A program made the position numbers and the translations under genes. This document shows positions 43,988-54,070 of a DNA stretch of 64,000 nt, piece after piece; positions within the stretch are counted from its first letter, which is position 1; each line of letters begins with the position of its first letter. The stretch is taken from assembly GCA_937862735.1 (NCBI GenBank), contig CALMDH010000329.1, positions 79,947-143,946 of the forward strand. Direction: 5' to 3'. Source of the DNA: M0108 sp937862735 (lineage in GTDB: Bacteria > Pseudomonadota > Gammaproteobacteria > Chromatiales > Chromatiaceae). The notes under the pieces were generated by a model that saw only the letters and a list, made by a program, of their open reading frames with translations, had not been told where the DNA came from and did no database searches.

Positions 43988-46018
43988 ATGGATTATCTGG
44001 ATGAGGGGATGAAGCGGCGGATCAAGGACGGTCTTGCCGGGATGAAAACGGTTATCCCCGGGTTTTGCCCGCGGCGGCAACAATTGGAGATGATTGCCGA
44101 GGTGTCGCGGGTGCTCGCCGGGGACACGGACGAGCGGGTGGGGGTGGTTGAAGCCGGGACGGGTTTGGGCAAAAGCTTCGGTTATGGCATTCCCGCCGTC
44201 GCCGTCGCCACCGCCCGCCAGCAGCGGCTGGTCATTTCCGTCTCGACCATCTCGTTGCAGGAGCAGTTGCTGCAACGCGATCTGCCGATGTTGGCCCAGG
44301 GGACCGGCTGGTCGTTCACCACGGCCATTGCCAAAGGCCGCAGCCGGTATGCCTGTCCGCTCAAGATGGACAACGCCAGCGCGCTCGCCGTGCGCGACTT
44401 GCTGGCGGCGTTCCGCGATCGGACCTGGGCTGGGGATAAGGAATCCGTACCCGGTCACCTGCGGGTGGATTGGGCCGGCATCGCCGCCTCCAGTCAGGAC
44501 TGTATCGGCCGCGCCTGTCCCTGGTTCGCGGAATGTCCCGCGGAACAGGCCCGGGCGGCGGTGCGGCAGGCGGATATCGTGGTGACCAACCACGATCTGC
44601 TGGTAGCCGATTTGCGGGCGGGCCCCGGCGTGTTGTTGCCGGAACCGGAAAAATGCCTGCTCGTCGTCGACGAGGCGCATGGCTTGCCGGAGAAGGCACG
44701 CAACACCCGGGAAGGCTTTGGGGTGGAATATACCCAGCTGGCAATCCGGCGCTCGGCGAAACGGTTGTCCACGGCCTTGCGCCGCTGGCGTTTCCTGCTC
44801 GGGTTTGCCGAATGGTGGCGTTTGGGGCAAACGGCCCGGGCGTTGGGAGCCCTCTCCCGGTGCCTGGTGCGCACGCCCTGGCAGGGAACCGCGCCCTCGC
44901 GCTGGTTGTTTGACGCCGGTGTGGTGCCGCGGGAACTTCTGGCCACGGCCCGCACCCTGGTGACCGCGAGTGGCCGACTGGCGGAGCACCTGCAGGAACG
45001 GCGACTGGCCTTATTGCAGGATGCCCGCGACGGACGGCTCGATCCCCTGGTCGCCCAGGAGGTGAATGCCGTCATTGGGGAGATCGGGGGGATTGCCACC
45101 CAGATCGGCAATGCGCTGGCGTTGTTCTGTGCCCGTGACCCGGGAACAGGGCCGCCGCCGGCGCGCTGGATCGATCGCCGGGAAGAGCAGGGGCAGTGGC
45201 GCCATCGTCTGCGGGTGGCGGAAGTCAGCGCGGCGGCCTTTCTGGAAGAAATGCTGTGGCGCCGGACGGCCGGGGCCGCCTTGGCCTCCGCGACGATCAC
45301 CTCGATGGGGACGTTCGACCGATTTGTCGAAACCTGTGGGCTTCGCGGCCATGTACGGACCTTGCGCCTGCCGCATGTGTTCGATTACGCCCAGCAAGGC
45401 GTGCTGTGCGTGCCGCAGATGGCCAACGCGCCGGATGCGCCGGGGCATACCGCCGAGGTCTGCGCGCTCATCCGGGCGCGGTTGCGGCCGGGCGAGGGTC
45501 TGCTGACGCTCTTTACCAGTCGTCAGGCCATGAACCAGGCGGAAGACCTGCTGCGTGATCTGGGTCCCGCCTTGCTGGTGCAGGACCGCTTGCCCAAGTC
45601 CGAGCTGCTCCGCCGCCACGCGGAGAACATCCAGGACGGTCGGCTCAGCGTGATCCTGGGGATGCAGTCGATGTCGGAGGGCGTGGATCTCCCCGGCAAA
45701 CTCTGCGCCACGGTCGTCATCGCCAAACTGCCGTTCTCGGTCCCGACCCATCCGGTCGAGATTACCGAGGCGACGTGGCTGCGACAACAGGGGCGGGATC
45801 CCTTCCGGGAAATGACCCTCCCGGCCACCAGCGTCAAGCTGATGCAGTCCGTGGGGCGGCTGATCCGCAAGGAAACGGATACCGGCATGGTGATCATTGC
45901 CGATAACCGGATGACCACCCGGCGCTATGGCCAGTCCTTACTGAAAGGCCTGCCGCCCTTCCGTCTCGATCTCGGGCGCCCGCTGGCCCAGATCCAGACA
46001 CCCGGCACCCCCCCTTAA
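43988..46018 (+). CDS. dinG: DinG/XPD-family iron-sulfur DNA helicase
   Basis: 676 residues from the ATG at 43988, with GTGGAGG seven bases upstream; the frame is open to 43916 but without a start signal. SF2 helicase motifs are clear: Walker A EAGTGLGKS (residues 55-63) and DEAH (228-231). Four cysteines (C123, C172, C177, C183; the last three in CIGRACPWFAEC) match the iron-sulfur cluster of DinG and XPD helicases, which move 5'-3' and unwind D-loops and R-loops. The C-terminal motif QSVGRLIRKETDTGMV is the usual last helicase motif. Length is normal. It ends at an intrinsic terminator that also faces convergent parE. Confidence 0.93.
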   Translation: MDYLDEGMKRRIKDGLAGMKTVIPGFCPRRQQLEMIAEVSRVLAGDTDERVGVVEAGTGLGKSFGYGIPAVAVATARQQRLVISVSTISLQEQLLQRDLPMLAQGTGWSFTTAIAKGRSRYACPLKMDNASALAVRDLLAAFRDRTWAGDKESVPGHLRVDWAGIAASSQDCIGRACPWFAECPAEQARAAVRQADIVVTNHDLLVADLRAGPGVLLPEPEKCLLVVDEAHGLPEKARNTREGFGVEYTQLAIRRSAKRLSTALRRWRFLLGFAEWWRLGQTARALGALSRCLVRTPWQGTAPSRWLFDAGVVPRELLATARTLVTASGRLAEHLQERRLALLQDARDGRLDPLVAQEVNAVIGEIGGIATQIGNALALFCARDPGTGPPPARWIDRREEQGQWRHRLRVAEVSAAAFLEEMLWRRTAGAALASATITSMGTFDRFVETCGLRGHVRTLRLPHVFDYAQQGVLCVPQMANAPDAPGHTAEVCALIRARLRPGEGLLTLFTSRQAMNQAEDLLRDLGPALLVQDRLPKSELLRRHAENIQDGRLSVILGMQSMSEGVDLPGKLCATVVIAKLPFSVPTHPVEITEATWLRQQGRDPFREMTLPATSVKLMQSVGRLIRKETDTGMVIIADNRMTTRRYGQSLLKGLPPFRLDLGRPLAQIQTPGTPP

Positions 46019-46042
46019 AAAAACGCCTTCGGGCACCCCTTT

Positions 46043-46067
46043 AACCGGCCTCGTGCCGGTTTTTTTT
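46043..46067. terminator. Intrinsic terminator between dinG and parE
   Basis: ACCGGC (46044-46049) and GCCGGT (46055-46060) form a stem around a five-base loop, followed on the plus strand by a run of eight T (46060-46067). It terminates dinG and may also affect the convergent parE transcript. Confidence 0.85.
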
Positions 46068-46091
46068 GCGCGCGCGGGGGCGCCGCGCGCC

Positions 46092-47984
46092 TCACAGCGG
46101 CAGGTCGGCGAGATTGCCCTTAGCGTGCAGCCAGGCACGGCGATCGGCGGCGCGTTTCTTGGCCAAGAGCATATCCATGAGTTGCTGGCTCTCCGTGGGG
46201 TCATCGATGGTCAGCTGCACCAGGCGGCGGGTGTCGGGGTGGAGGCTGGTCTCGCGCAACTGCCCCGGGTTCATCTCCCCCAGGCCCTTGAAGCGCTGGA
46301 CGCTGACCTTGCCCTTGAGCTTTTCCGCCTCGATGCGGTCGAGGAGGCCGCGCTTCTCATCCTCGTCCAGGGCGTAGAAGACCTGCTTGCCGACATCGAT
46401 GCGGTAGAGGGGCGGCAGGGCGACGTAGACATGGCCCTCCGCCACCAGGCGCGGGAAGTGCCGCAGGAACAGGGCGCTGAGCAGGGTGGCGATGTGGGCG
46501 CCGTCGGAGTCGGCGTCGGCCAGGACGCAGACCTTGCCGAACCGCAGGCGCGACAGGTCCTCGCTGCCGGGGTCGACGCCGATGGCGACGCTGATGTCGT
46601 GGACCTCCTGGGAGCCCAGGACCTCCTCCGGGTCCACCTCCCAGGTGTTGAGGATCTTGCCGCGCAGGGGCAGGATGGCCTGGAACTCCCGGTCGCGGGC
46701 CTGCTTGGCGGAGCCGCCGGCCGAGTCGCCCTCCACCAGGAAGAGCTCGCCGCGCTGGGGGTCGGTGGCGGTGCAGTCGGCGAGCTTGCCGGGCAGGGCC
46801 GGACCGCTGGTGACCTTCTTGCGCACCACGGTGCGCCCGGCGCGCAGCCGGGCCTGGGCGGCGCCGATGGCGAGCTGGGCGATGGCCTCGCCGTCCTGGA
46901 CGTGCTGATTGAGCCAGAGGCTGAAGGCGTCCTTGACCACCCCGGTAACGAAGGCGGCGCACTCCCGGGAGGAGAGGCGCTCCTTGGTCTGCCCGGAGAA
47001 CTGGGGGTCGAGCAGCTTGACCGACAGGATGTAGGCGCAGCGCGCCCAGACGTCCTCGGGGGCGAGCTTGACGCCCCGGGGCAGCAGGTTGCGAAACTCG
47101 CAGAAGTCGCGCACCGCCTCGGTCAGGCCGGTGCGCAGCCCGTTGACGTGGGTGCCGCCCTGGACGGTGGGGATGAGGTTGACGTAGCTCTCGGCGCAGG
47201 GCTCGCCCCCCGCCGGGGTCCAGAGCAAGGCCCAGGCGGCAGCCTCGGTGCGGGCCGCGAAGTGGCCGGTGAAGGGCGTGGCGGGGATCAACTCGCGGTC
47301 GGGAAGGGACTGGAGCAGATAGTCCTTGAGGCCGTCCTCGTAGTACCAGGTCACCGCCTCGCCGCTAGCCTCGTCGCGGAAGGTCACGGTGAGCCCGGGG
47401 CAGAGCACGGCCTTGGCCTGGAGCAGGTGCTTGAGGCGCCGCACGGAGAAGCGCGGGCTGTCGAAATAGCTCGGATCGGGCCAGAAGCGCAGCCGGGTGC
47501 CGGTGTCCTTGCGCGGGACCTTGCCGACCGGTTCCAGGTCCGACACCTTGTCGCCGTGGGCGAAGGCCATGTGATGCTCCCGCCCGTCGCGCTTCACCCA
47601 CAGGTCCACGCGCTGGGACAGGGCGTTGACCACCGAGATGCCGACCCCATGCAAGCCGCCGGAAAAGGCGTAGTTGTCCGCGGAGAATTTGCCGCCGGCA
47701 TGCAAGCGGGTCATGATGACCTCCGCCCCGGGCAGCCCCAGCTCCGGATGGCGGTCGACCGGCATGCCGCGCCCGTTGTCGGTCACCTCCAGGGAGCCGT
47801 CGGCGAAGACCACCACGCGGATCTCGCGGGCAAAGCCCGCCAGGGCTTCGTCGACGCTGTTATCGATCACCTCCTGGGCCAGGTGGTTGGGCCGCGTGGT
47901 GTCGGTGTACATGCCCGGGCGCTTGCGCACCGGGTCCAGCCCGGACAGCACCTCAATCGCCGCGGCGTTATAGCTGGCAGACAT
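46092..47984 (-). CDS. parE: DNA topoisomerase IV subunit B (ParE)
   Basis: 630 residues; ATG with GAAGGA seven bases upstream. The GHKL ATPase domain has EVIDNSVDEALAG, DNGRGMPV and GGLHGVGISVVNALS. The transducer has the QTKERL switch loop (residues 332-337). The Toprim domain has EGDSAGGS (418-425) and ADADSDGAH (489-497), followed by QRFKGLGEMNP. Length and the short C-terminus fit ParE of gammaproteobacteria rather than GyrB, which carries an insert. Its partner parC is not in the window. ParE acts with ParC to unlink daughter chromosomes; a copy on a large plasmid would serve its segregation. Confidence 0.95.
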   Translation of the reverse strand: MSASYNAAAIEVLSGLDPVRKRPGMYTDTTRPNHLAQEVIDNSVDEALAGFAREIRVVVFADGSLEVTDNGRGMPVDRHPELGLPGAEVIMTRLHAGGKFSADNYAFSGGLHGVGISVVNALSQRVDLWVKRDGREHHMAFAHGDKVSDLEPVGKVPRKDTGTRLRFWPDPSYFDSPRFSVRRLKHLLQAKAVLCPGLTVTFRDEASGEAVTWYYEDGLKDYLLQSLPDRELIPATPFTGHFAARTEAAAWALLWTPAGGEPCAESYVNLIPTVQGGTHVNGLRTGLTEAVRDFCEFRNLLPRGVKLAPEDVWARCAYILSVKLLDPQFSGQTKERLSSRECAAFVTGVVKDAFSLWLNQHVQDGEAIAQLAIGAAQARLRAGRTVVRKKVTSGPALPGKLADCTATDPQRGELFLVEGDSAGGSAKQARDREFQAILPLRGKILNTWEVDPEEVLGSQEVHDISVAIGVDPGSEDLSRLRFGKVCVLADADSDGAHIATLLSALFLRHFPRLVAEGHVYVALPPLYRIDVGKQVFYALDEDEKRGLLDRIEAEKLKGKVSVQRFKGLGEMNPGQLRETSLHPDTRRLVQLTIDDPTESQQLMDMLLAKKRAADRRAWLHAKGNLADLPL

Positions 47985-48130
47985 CGCAGAGTCCTTCCCG
48001 TGGGGGTGAGCGAGGGGCGGAGCGGGGGATCACACCCGACCGCGCATGGCCGGCATGATACGGCTTTTCAGGTCGGTAATGCTATCTGATGCCTGCCACC
48101 AAGGACCGTGAAAGGCCACCGTCCCGCCGC

Positions 48131-48910
48131 TCATCCCGCCACCGGGGCCGGGAGAGCGCCCGCCAGCAGCAGCACCAGCCACGGGAGCCACCACCGCCGG
48201 GTGCGCGGCGTATCCGCGGTCACGCCGGCGCGCGCGCCCGGGCGCGTGCGCACGCGCCCGGCCACGTACGCCGCGTGCGCCTGCCGGGCCTGCGGGCTGG
48301 CCTGATGCGCCGCCAGCACCCGCCGCCACGCACGGCGATAGCGGTAGGGGATACGCCCGGCGGCCAACGGCTCGAGGGTCGCCGCCAGGGCGCGCAAGGC
48401 CACGGTCCCCGCCGGGTGACCTTCGGGAAAGACGCCGCGGTCCATGAACACCACCAGTCCCCGCACCGGCACCGTGCCCGCATACCGTCGCACCGCGGCC
48501 AGATGCGTGGCATTTTGCTTGAGCGGGTTGTAGAACGCGTGGCGCTGCGGGCCAATGACCTGCGTCCAGTAAGGCCGGTCGGGAGCGCCATAGAGCAGGC
48601 CACCCAGATTCTTGCTTTCGAGCACCAGGATGCCATGCGGGGTCAAGGCCAGATGGTCAATCTGGCTATAGCGACCCGTGCCAAACCGCAGCAGCAGATC
48701 GTCGGCGCGGCGGGTAAACCGGGCGCGCACCACCGCGCTCACCGCCGCCTCGCCCGCCTGCCCCCGCTGCTGGGCACGGGTGAGGGGGGCGGGCGCCCGC
48801 CGCGCCCGAACCCCGTGCCCGACGCGGCGCACGAGGGCGCCCAGGGCATAGCCGACGCCGAACGGCGCCAGCGCCACGGCCAGCGGGGGCAGGGTTACGA
48901 GATGGGGCAT
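48131..48910 (-). CDS. NERD-domain (nuclease-related) membrane-associated protein
   Basis: 259 residues from the ATG at 48910; AGGAGGG lies 12 bases upstream. A hydrophobic N-terminal segment (LPPLAVALAPFGVGYALGAL) and a C-terminal one (WWLPWLVLLLAGALPAPVAG) suggest membrane attachment at both ends. Between them, residues about 65-165 form a NERD domain: QAGEAAVSAVV, YSQIDHLALTPHGILVLESKN and FYNPLKQNATHLAAVRRY. The D and E-S-K residues occupy the nuclease-like active-site positions. The C-terminal helical part is rich in Arg and Ala. NERD proteins occur alone or with helicases, and several take part in plasmid and phage defence. It is downstream of no obvious partner here; parE lies on the same strand after it. 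Confidence 0.8.
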   Translation of the reverse strand: MPHLVTLPPLAVALAPFGVGYALGALVRRVGHGVRARRAPAPLTRAQQRGQAGEAAVSAVVRARFTRRADDLLLRFGTGRYSQIDHLALTPHGILVLESKNLGGLLYGAPDRPYWTQVIGPQRHAFYNPLKQNATHLAAVRRYAGTVPVRGLVVFMDRGVFPEGHPAGTVALRALAATLEPLAAGRIPYRYRRAWRRVLAAHQASPQARQAHAAYVAGRVRTRPGARAGVTADTPRTRRWWLPWLVLLLAGALPAPVAG

Positions 48911-49418
48911 CTTGAGACGAACCCTCCTGCGTGGGGCCGCGCGGGCGCCGCCCGCGGCTGGCCAGCGGTCACCGGGGCGCACCGACCGGGGCCACGTGCC
49001 GCGCCACAGGACACCCCAGCGCCGCGGGTCTGAGTGGGAAGCGCCCGCGCTTCACCCGGTCGGCTGCCCGCGCGCGCACCGTCGGCAAGCCCCCGGTTTC
49101 CAGCGCATACCCTAGCGGCGTTTCCCAGCGGAATTCACGCGCAAGGGAGGCCAATACGCACGCCTTTGCGGCCAAACACTGCCAGCGTTACTGGGCCTGC
49201 CTGGGGTCCGGTCGCGCGCGGCAGCACCGCCGCTCCGTGTGGCGCTATCCGCCGGCGGACAATGTGGTAAATTGCTGTTCATACCGGTGGGGTACCGCAG
49301 CGCTCCTGGCCGACCCCAGCGCGTGGTGGCTTCCCGGTGTCCCGACCGCCCCGCGGCGGGCGCCGCACCCCCGCGCACCACCGTTCATGCCTGTCAACAG
49401 AGTTACCGGGTGACCCAC
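48911..49418. other. Divergent intergenic region between NERD gene and subtilisin gene
   Basis: No coding region is supported. It contains a perfect 12-base palindrome TCCGCCGGCGGA (49248-49259) followed by an AT-rich GGTAAATTG stretch that could be a -10 region for the protease gene. The frame upstream of the chosen protease start is open but lacks a signal. Confidence 0.5.
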
Positions 49419-52400
49419 ATGCCGACCGCTTCCTCCCTACGCTGCCGCCCCCGCGGCTGGCTGAGCACCGCCTGCGGTGCCTGGCTCCTGTGCGCCCAGG
49501 CGCACGCCCTGGATGGCACCCCCGGCACGCCGGCGCCGGCGTGGGACGACACCCCGGTCGCGGCGCGCCTCCTGGCGGACCTGCACACGCAGCTCGCCGT
49601 TCAGGCGCGCGCCTGGGTACGCGTGGATGTGCAGATCGAGGCCGCCAGCGACACCCCGGGCGCGGCATGGCTCCGCGAGCTGGCGGACCGCGCTACCCGG
49701 TTGCTGGCCAGCCTGCCCGCCGGCTCCTATCGCGCGCTGGACCGTCCCGTCACCCAGCCCAGCCTGACGCTGGAGATTGACGACGCGGCCCTGGCGGTCC
49801 TGGAAGACTCCCCCTGGGTCGCCGCGGTGGAGCCGCTGCCCCCCTCGCCGCTGATGACGCATTCGGGCGAGGCGCCCACGGTCCAGCGGGCGCCCGAGCC
49901 CATCGCCGATGAGTATGTCGTGGTGTTCAAGGAGCAGGCGTTCAGCTGGGCCGCGCGCCGGGTGGGGGAACTGGGCGCCGAAGTCAGCAGCCTGGGCGCC
50001 GGCCTGGCGACCCAGTACCAGGGCCAGCTCGCGGCGCAGTGGCATCACGCCCTGCCCGGGGTGGGGCTGCGCCTGAGTGCGGCCGCCGCGGACGCCCTGG
50101 CCAAGGATCCGCGCGTCGCCCTGGTGGAGCAGAACGGCCGGGTGTCAATCGACGCGACCCAAGCCCAGCCGCCCTGGGGGCTGGATCGGATCGACCAGCG
50201 CGCCCTGCCCCTCGATCAGGGCTTCACCCCGGTTAACACGGCGCCGGGGGTGAACGTCTATGTCATCGATACCGGCATCCGGACCTCCCACGTCGACTTC
50301 GCCGGCCGTGCCACCTGGGGCACCAATCAAGTCGATGATCTGGACGCGGATTGCCATGGCCACGGCACCCATGTCGCCGGCATCGTCGGCGGCGACACCT
50401 ACGGTGTGGCCAAGGAGGTCAGCCTGATCGCGGTCAAGGTGCTCGATTGCGCCGGGTCCGGGTCCTATTTCAGCGTACTGGGCGGCATCGACTGGGTGGC
50501 GGCCAACCACCAGGCCCCAGCGGTGGCGAACATGAGTCTCGGCGGGGATTATTCCGCCGCGCTCAATCAAGCCGTCGCCAACGCGGTCGCGGCCGGGGTG
50601 CCGATGGTCGTGGCGGCGGGCAATGAGGCCGTCGATGCCTGCACCCGCTCCCCGGCCGCGGCGCCGACCGCGCTCACGATCGGCGCCAGCACCGCGGATG
50701 ATGCCCGGGCCTATTTCTCGAACTACGGGCCCTGCGTCGATCTCTTCGCCCCCGGTGCCGCCATCCTGTCCGCTAGCGTGGCGTCGGACACGGCCGCGGT
50801 CACCCTGAGTGGCACCTCCATGGCCGCGCCGCATGTCGCCGGCGCCATCGCGCTCTACCTGCAGGACAATCCCGGGGCCACCCCGACGGACATCGCCACC
50901 TTCGTCACCACCAACGCCACCGCGGGCGCCTTGACGGATATCGTCCTGGGCTCCCCCAACCGCCTCCTGTTCACCGCGGAGGCCGACCGCGCCCAACTGG
51001 CGGTCCAGACCGCCGGGCTGGGGACCGTCACCAGCACGCCCGCCGGCATTGACTGCGGCGCCACCTGCGCCGCCAGTTTCGACCGCGACGCGGCGGTGGA
51101 GCTGACCGCCACCCCGGGACCGGACTGGTCATTCGCCGGCTGGGGGGCGGATTGCGCCGGGACGAGCGCCACCTGCACCCTGGTGATGGACGAGCTCAAA
51201 ACCGTCGCGGCGACCTTTGTCGACGCCAACGGCGCCAGCGAGCGTTTCCCGGCGGGCGGGACCTGGCCCGCGGGGTGGCTGAACCCGGACGAATCCGCGG
51301 CCCCGTGGGAGATCGTCGCCACGCCGGTGAGCGAGGGCCAGGCCAGCCTGCAATCCGGGGCGATCACGGCCGGGCAGATGACCCTCCTGCGCCTGGAGGA
51401 TTATTTCGCTGCCGGGGAGGTGACCTTCGACTGGACGGTCTCCAGCGAAACGGGCTGGGATTGGCTGGCCTTCTATCTCGACGGCGAGCTGCAAAACGCC
51501 ATCTCCGGGTGCGCGGTGTGGTCCCCGCTCTGCTGGCAACCCCAGCGCTTCCCGCTGACGGCCGGTCACCACGTCCTCGAATGGGCCTACCAGAAGGACG
51601 GCAATACCGATCTGGGCCGCGATGCGGGCTGGCTGGACAACGTCGCTCTGCCCGCCCGCGTGACGCCGCCGCCGAATGAACCGCCCCTGGCGGCTGCGGG
51701 CGGCCCGTACACCGTCAGCGCCGGGGAAGCCGTGACCCTGGACGGGCGGGCCTCGCGGGACCCCGACGGTACGCTCGTCACCTACGCCTGGGACTTTGGC
51801 GACGGCGCCACCGGCACGGGCGTCACCCCCAGCCATGTTTATACCCGCGCCGGCAGCTACAGCGTCACCCTGACCGTCACCGATGATCGCGGCGCCAGCG
51901 ACCGCAGCACCTCCCTTGTCACCGTGACCCCGCCGCTTCAGGAGCTGTTCTTCGATGGCTTCGAGCAGGGGCCATGGAACAATAACTGGGTCAGCGACAG
52001 CCAAAATGCCTGGTTTACGTCCACCCAACGGGCAGCCGATGGCTGGCGCTCGGCCGAGGTCGATGGCGTGGCCAAGGACGCGACCCTCACCTCCCGGTCC
52101 ATCCCCCTGCAGGGGGCGCAGGAAGCGACCATCACTTTTGAGTGGTATATCGAAGCCGGCCTGGATGCCGGTGAATACCTGGCCTTTGATCTGTCGCTGG
52201 ATGACGGGCAGACCTGGTGGGAACAGGCGCGCTTGCGCGGCAACGTCGATCCCGAGAATCAGACCCTGGTGGCCGAAATCCCGATCACCGGGTTAGCCTC
52301 CAATGACGTCCTCCGCCTGCGCTTCCGCGGCACCATGTCCGCGGGGGATGAAGACGCCAACGTCGATATCGTCCGGGTCGTGGCGCCATTGCCGGACCCC

Positions 52401-53873
52401 GATGCCGGCGCCCCACCCACCGCCGTGGCGGGCGGGCCCTATACCGGGATCGAACAGGAACCGATCACGTTCTCGGCCGGGGCCTCCACCGACCCCGATG
52501 GCGCCATCGTGAGCTACACCTGGACCTTTGGTGATGGCACGACCGGCACCGGCGTCGCCCCCACGCATACCTACCCCACCGCCGGCGACTATACGGTCGG
52601 CCTGCTCGTCGAGGATGACGCCGGTAACCGCACCCGCGCCTGGACCACGGTCACCGTCACCGTGCCGCCGGGAACCCCGGTCGAGCTCTGGACCGACAGC
52701 TTCGAAAACGGCCGCTGGAACGGCCGCTGGGAACAGGACAGCCAGAACGATTGGCTGATCACCACCCAACGCGCCACCGCCGGCCGTGCCGCCGCCGAAG
52801 TGGATGGCCTGGCGACCGACGCCACGCTCACCTCGGTCCCGATCGACCTGCAGGGCAGCCGCCGGGCGGTGATCGCCTTCGCCTGGCTGATCGAGGGGAG
52901 CTTCGATGCCGGGGAATACCTGGCCTTTGACGCCTCGCTGGATGGGGGCGCGACCTGGCGCGAATACGCCCGGCTCAGCCCCGAACAGGGTCCCCGGGAC
53001 CAGTGGCAGACGCCGGTGATCGAACTCAACGATCTCGCGAGCAATGACCAGCTGCGGTTACGCTTCCGCGCCCGGGCCTCCGCGGCGGACGAAGATGCCA
53101 ATGTCGACGCGGTGCGGGTGCTGATCGTGCCGCGGCAGCCGGCGGATGGCGCCCCCCCGGTGGCGGACCCGGGCGGCCCCTATCGCGGGGAAGGCGGCCA
53201 GCCCCTGGCATTTGACGCCCGCGGCTCGTCCGACCCCGATGGGCAAGTCGTGGGTTATCACTGGGACTTTGGGGACGGGGAGACCGCCCTCGGGGCCCAG
53301 CCGACGCACGTCTACGCCGCTCATGGTCAGTACACCGCCACCCTCACCGTCACCGACGACCAGGGCAACAAAACCCACCGCACCGTGCCCGTGACGGTCA
53401 CGATCCCACCCGGGGTCGTGACCACGCTCTTCAGCGACCAATTTGAGAACGGACAATGGGCTGGATTATGGGAGGAGGATTCCCAGGACGCCTGGGCCAC
53501 CACCTATGAGCGGCGCACCAGCGGCGCCTGGTCGGCGATGGTCGACGGTCCGGCGGTGGATGCCACCCTGACGTCGCCGCCGATCGATCTCCTCGGCGCC
53601 ACGCAGGTCCGCGTCACCCTCGACTGGTACCTTGAAGCGGCGTTTGATGCCGGCGAGTATCTGGCCGTGGATGTCTCGCGCGATGACGGCCGGACCTGGA
53701 TGCCTGCGGCGACCCTGCAGGGCGATAGCGCTGACGAAGGGCGCTGGGTGCGGGCGGCGATCGACGTGGCGGCGTTGCCGGCCGACGCGGTGCTGCGTCT
53801 CCGCCTCCGCGCCACGGTGTCGACCTGGAATGAGGACGCCAACGTCGATACGCTCGCGGTGACGACCTATTGA
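49419..53873 (+). CDS. Secreted subtilisin-family (S8) protease with three PKD plus beta-sandwich modules
   Basis: 1484 residues from the ATG at 49419, chosen because it gives a signal peptide (LRCRPRGWLSTACGAWLLCAQAHA); the ribosome-binding site is weak. Residues about 40-260 look like propeptide regions, including an I9-like stretch (DEYVVVFKEQAFSW). The catalytic triad is D284 (YVIDTGI), H315 (GHGTHVAG) and S467 (SGTSMAAPH). After it come a divergent InlB-like repeat (GTVTSTPAGIDCGATC), a lectin-like segment, and three PKD domains (YAWDFGDGATG, YTWTFGDGTTG, YHWDFGDGETA). Each PKD domain is followed by a beta-sandwich of about 150 residues with the pattern FENG-W, EVDG-A-DATLTS, FDAGEYLAFD and DEDANVD. 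The protease is exported and probably processes proteins outside the cell; the repeated modules likely bind a surface or polymer. No C-terminal anchor is seen. Confidence 0.92.
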   Translation: MPTASSLRCRPRGWLSTACGAWLLCAQAHALDGTPGTPAPAWDDTPVAARLLADLHTQLAVQARAWVRVDVQIEAASDTPGAAWLRELADRATRLLASLPAGSYRALDRPVTQPSLTLEIDDAALAVLEDSPWVAAVEPLPPSPLMTHSGEAPTVQRAPEPIADEYVVVFKEQAFSWAARRVGELGAEVSSLGAGLATQYQGQLAAQWHHALPGVGLRLSAAAADALAKDPRVALVEQNGRVSIDATQAQPPWGLDRIDQRALPLDQGFTPVNTAPGVNVYVIDTGIRTSHVDFAGRATWGTNQVDDLDADCHGHGTHVAGIVGGDTYGVAKEVSLIAVKVLDCAGSGSYFSVLGGIDWVAANHQAPAVANMSLGGDYSAALNQAVANAVAAGVPMVVAAGNEAVDACTRSPAAAPTALTIGASTADDARAYFSNYGPCVDLFAPGAAILSASVASDTAAVTLSGTSMAAPHVAGAIALYLQDNPGATPTDIATFVTTNATAGALTDIVLGSPNRLLFTAEADRAQLAVQTAGLGTVTSTPAGIDCGATCAASFDRDAAVELTATPGPDWSFAGWGADCAGTSATCTLVMDELKTVAATFVDANGASERFPAGGTWPAGWLNPDESAAPWEIVATPVSEGQASLQSGAITAGQMTLLRLEDYFAAGEVTFDWTVSSETGWDWLAFYLDGELQNAISGCAVWSPLCWQPQRFPLTAGHHVLEWAYQKDGNTDLGRDAGWLDNVALPARVTPPPNEPPLAAAGGPYTVSAGEAVTLDGRASRDPDGTLVTYAWDFGDGATGTGVTPSHVYTRAGSYSVTLTVTDDRGASDRSTSLVTVTPPLQELFFDGFEQGPWNNNWVSDSQNAWFTSTQRAADGWRSAEVDGVAKDATLTSRSIPLQGAQEATITFEWYIEAGLDAGEYLAFDLSLDDGQTWWEQARLRGNVDPENQTLVAEIPITGLASNDVLRLRFRGTMSAGDEDANVDIVRVVAPLPDPDAGAPPTAVAGGPYTGIEQEPITFSAGASTDPDGAIVSYTWTFGDGTTGTGVAPTHTYPTAGDYTVGLLVEDDAGNRTRAWTTVTVTVPPGTPVELWTDSFENGRWNGRWEQDSQNDWLITTQRATAGRAAAEVDGLATDATLTSVPIDLQGSRRAVIAFAWLIEGSFDAGEYLAFDASLDGGATWREYARLSPEQGPRDQWQTPVIELNDLASNDQLRLRFRARASAADEDANVDAVRVLIVPRQPADGAPPVADPGGPYRGEGGQPLAFDARGSSDPDGQVVGYHWDFGDGETALGAQPTHVYAAHGQYTATLTVTDDQGNKTHRTVPVTVTIPPGVVTTLFSDQFENGQWAGLWEEDSQDAWATTYERRTSGAWSAMVDGPAVDATLTSPPIDLLGATQVRVTLDWYLEAAFDAGEYLAVDVSRDDGRTWMPAATLQGDSADEGRWVRAAIDVAALPADAVLRLRLRATVSTWNEDANVDTLAVTTY

Positions 53874-53954
53874 CGCGCGACGCTCGGGAACGGTCTGTTG
53901 ACGGCCGGTCGGGGCGGGCGGTGCCTGGCCTCCTGGCCGGGGCAACCGGGGCGA

Positions 53955-54030
53955 CCCGGTACCGGGGGGTGGTGCCGCTGATTTGCAACTCAGGCTCAGC
54001 GGCCGGCCTCACGACCCCGGCTTAAGCCGG
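53955..54030. promoter_or_regulatory. Two perfect palindromes after the protease gene
   Basis: CCCGGTACCGGG (53955-53966) and CCGGCTTAAGCCGG (54017-54030) lie between convergent genes. They may be terminator stems or protein-binding sites; neither has a T-run. Confidence 0.35.
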
Positions 54031-54070
54031 CGGGCAGACCGGCAAGAATAACACGGTCGCTACGCCGGAA

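Noticed and set aside
46053..48089. Plus-strand open frame of 678 codons opposite parE
   Set aside because: ParE on the minus strand is unambiguous; this is its reverse-strand shadow.
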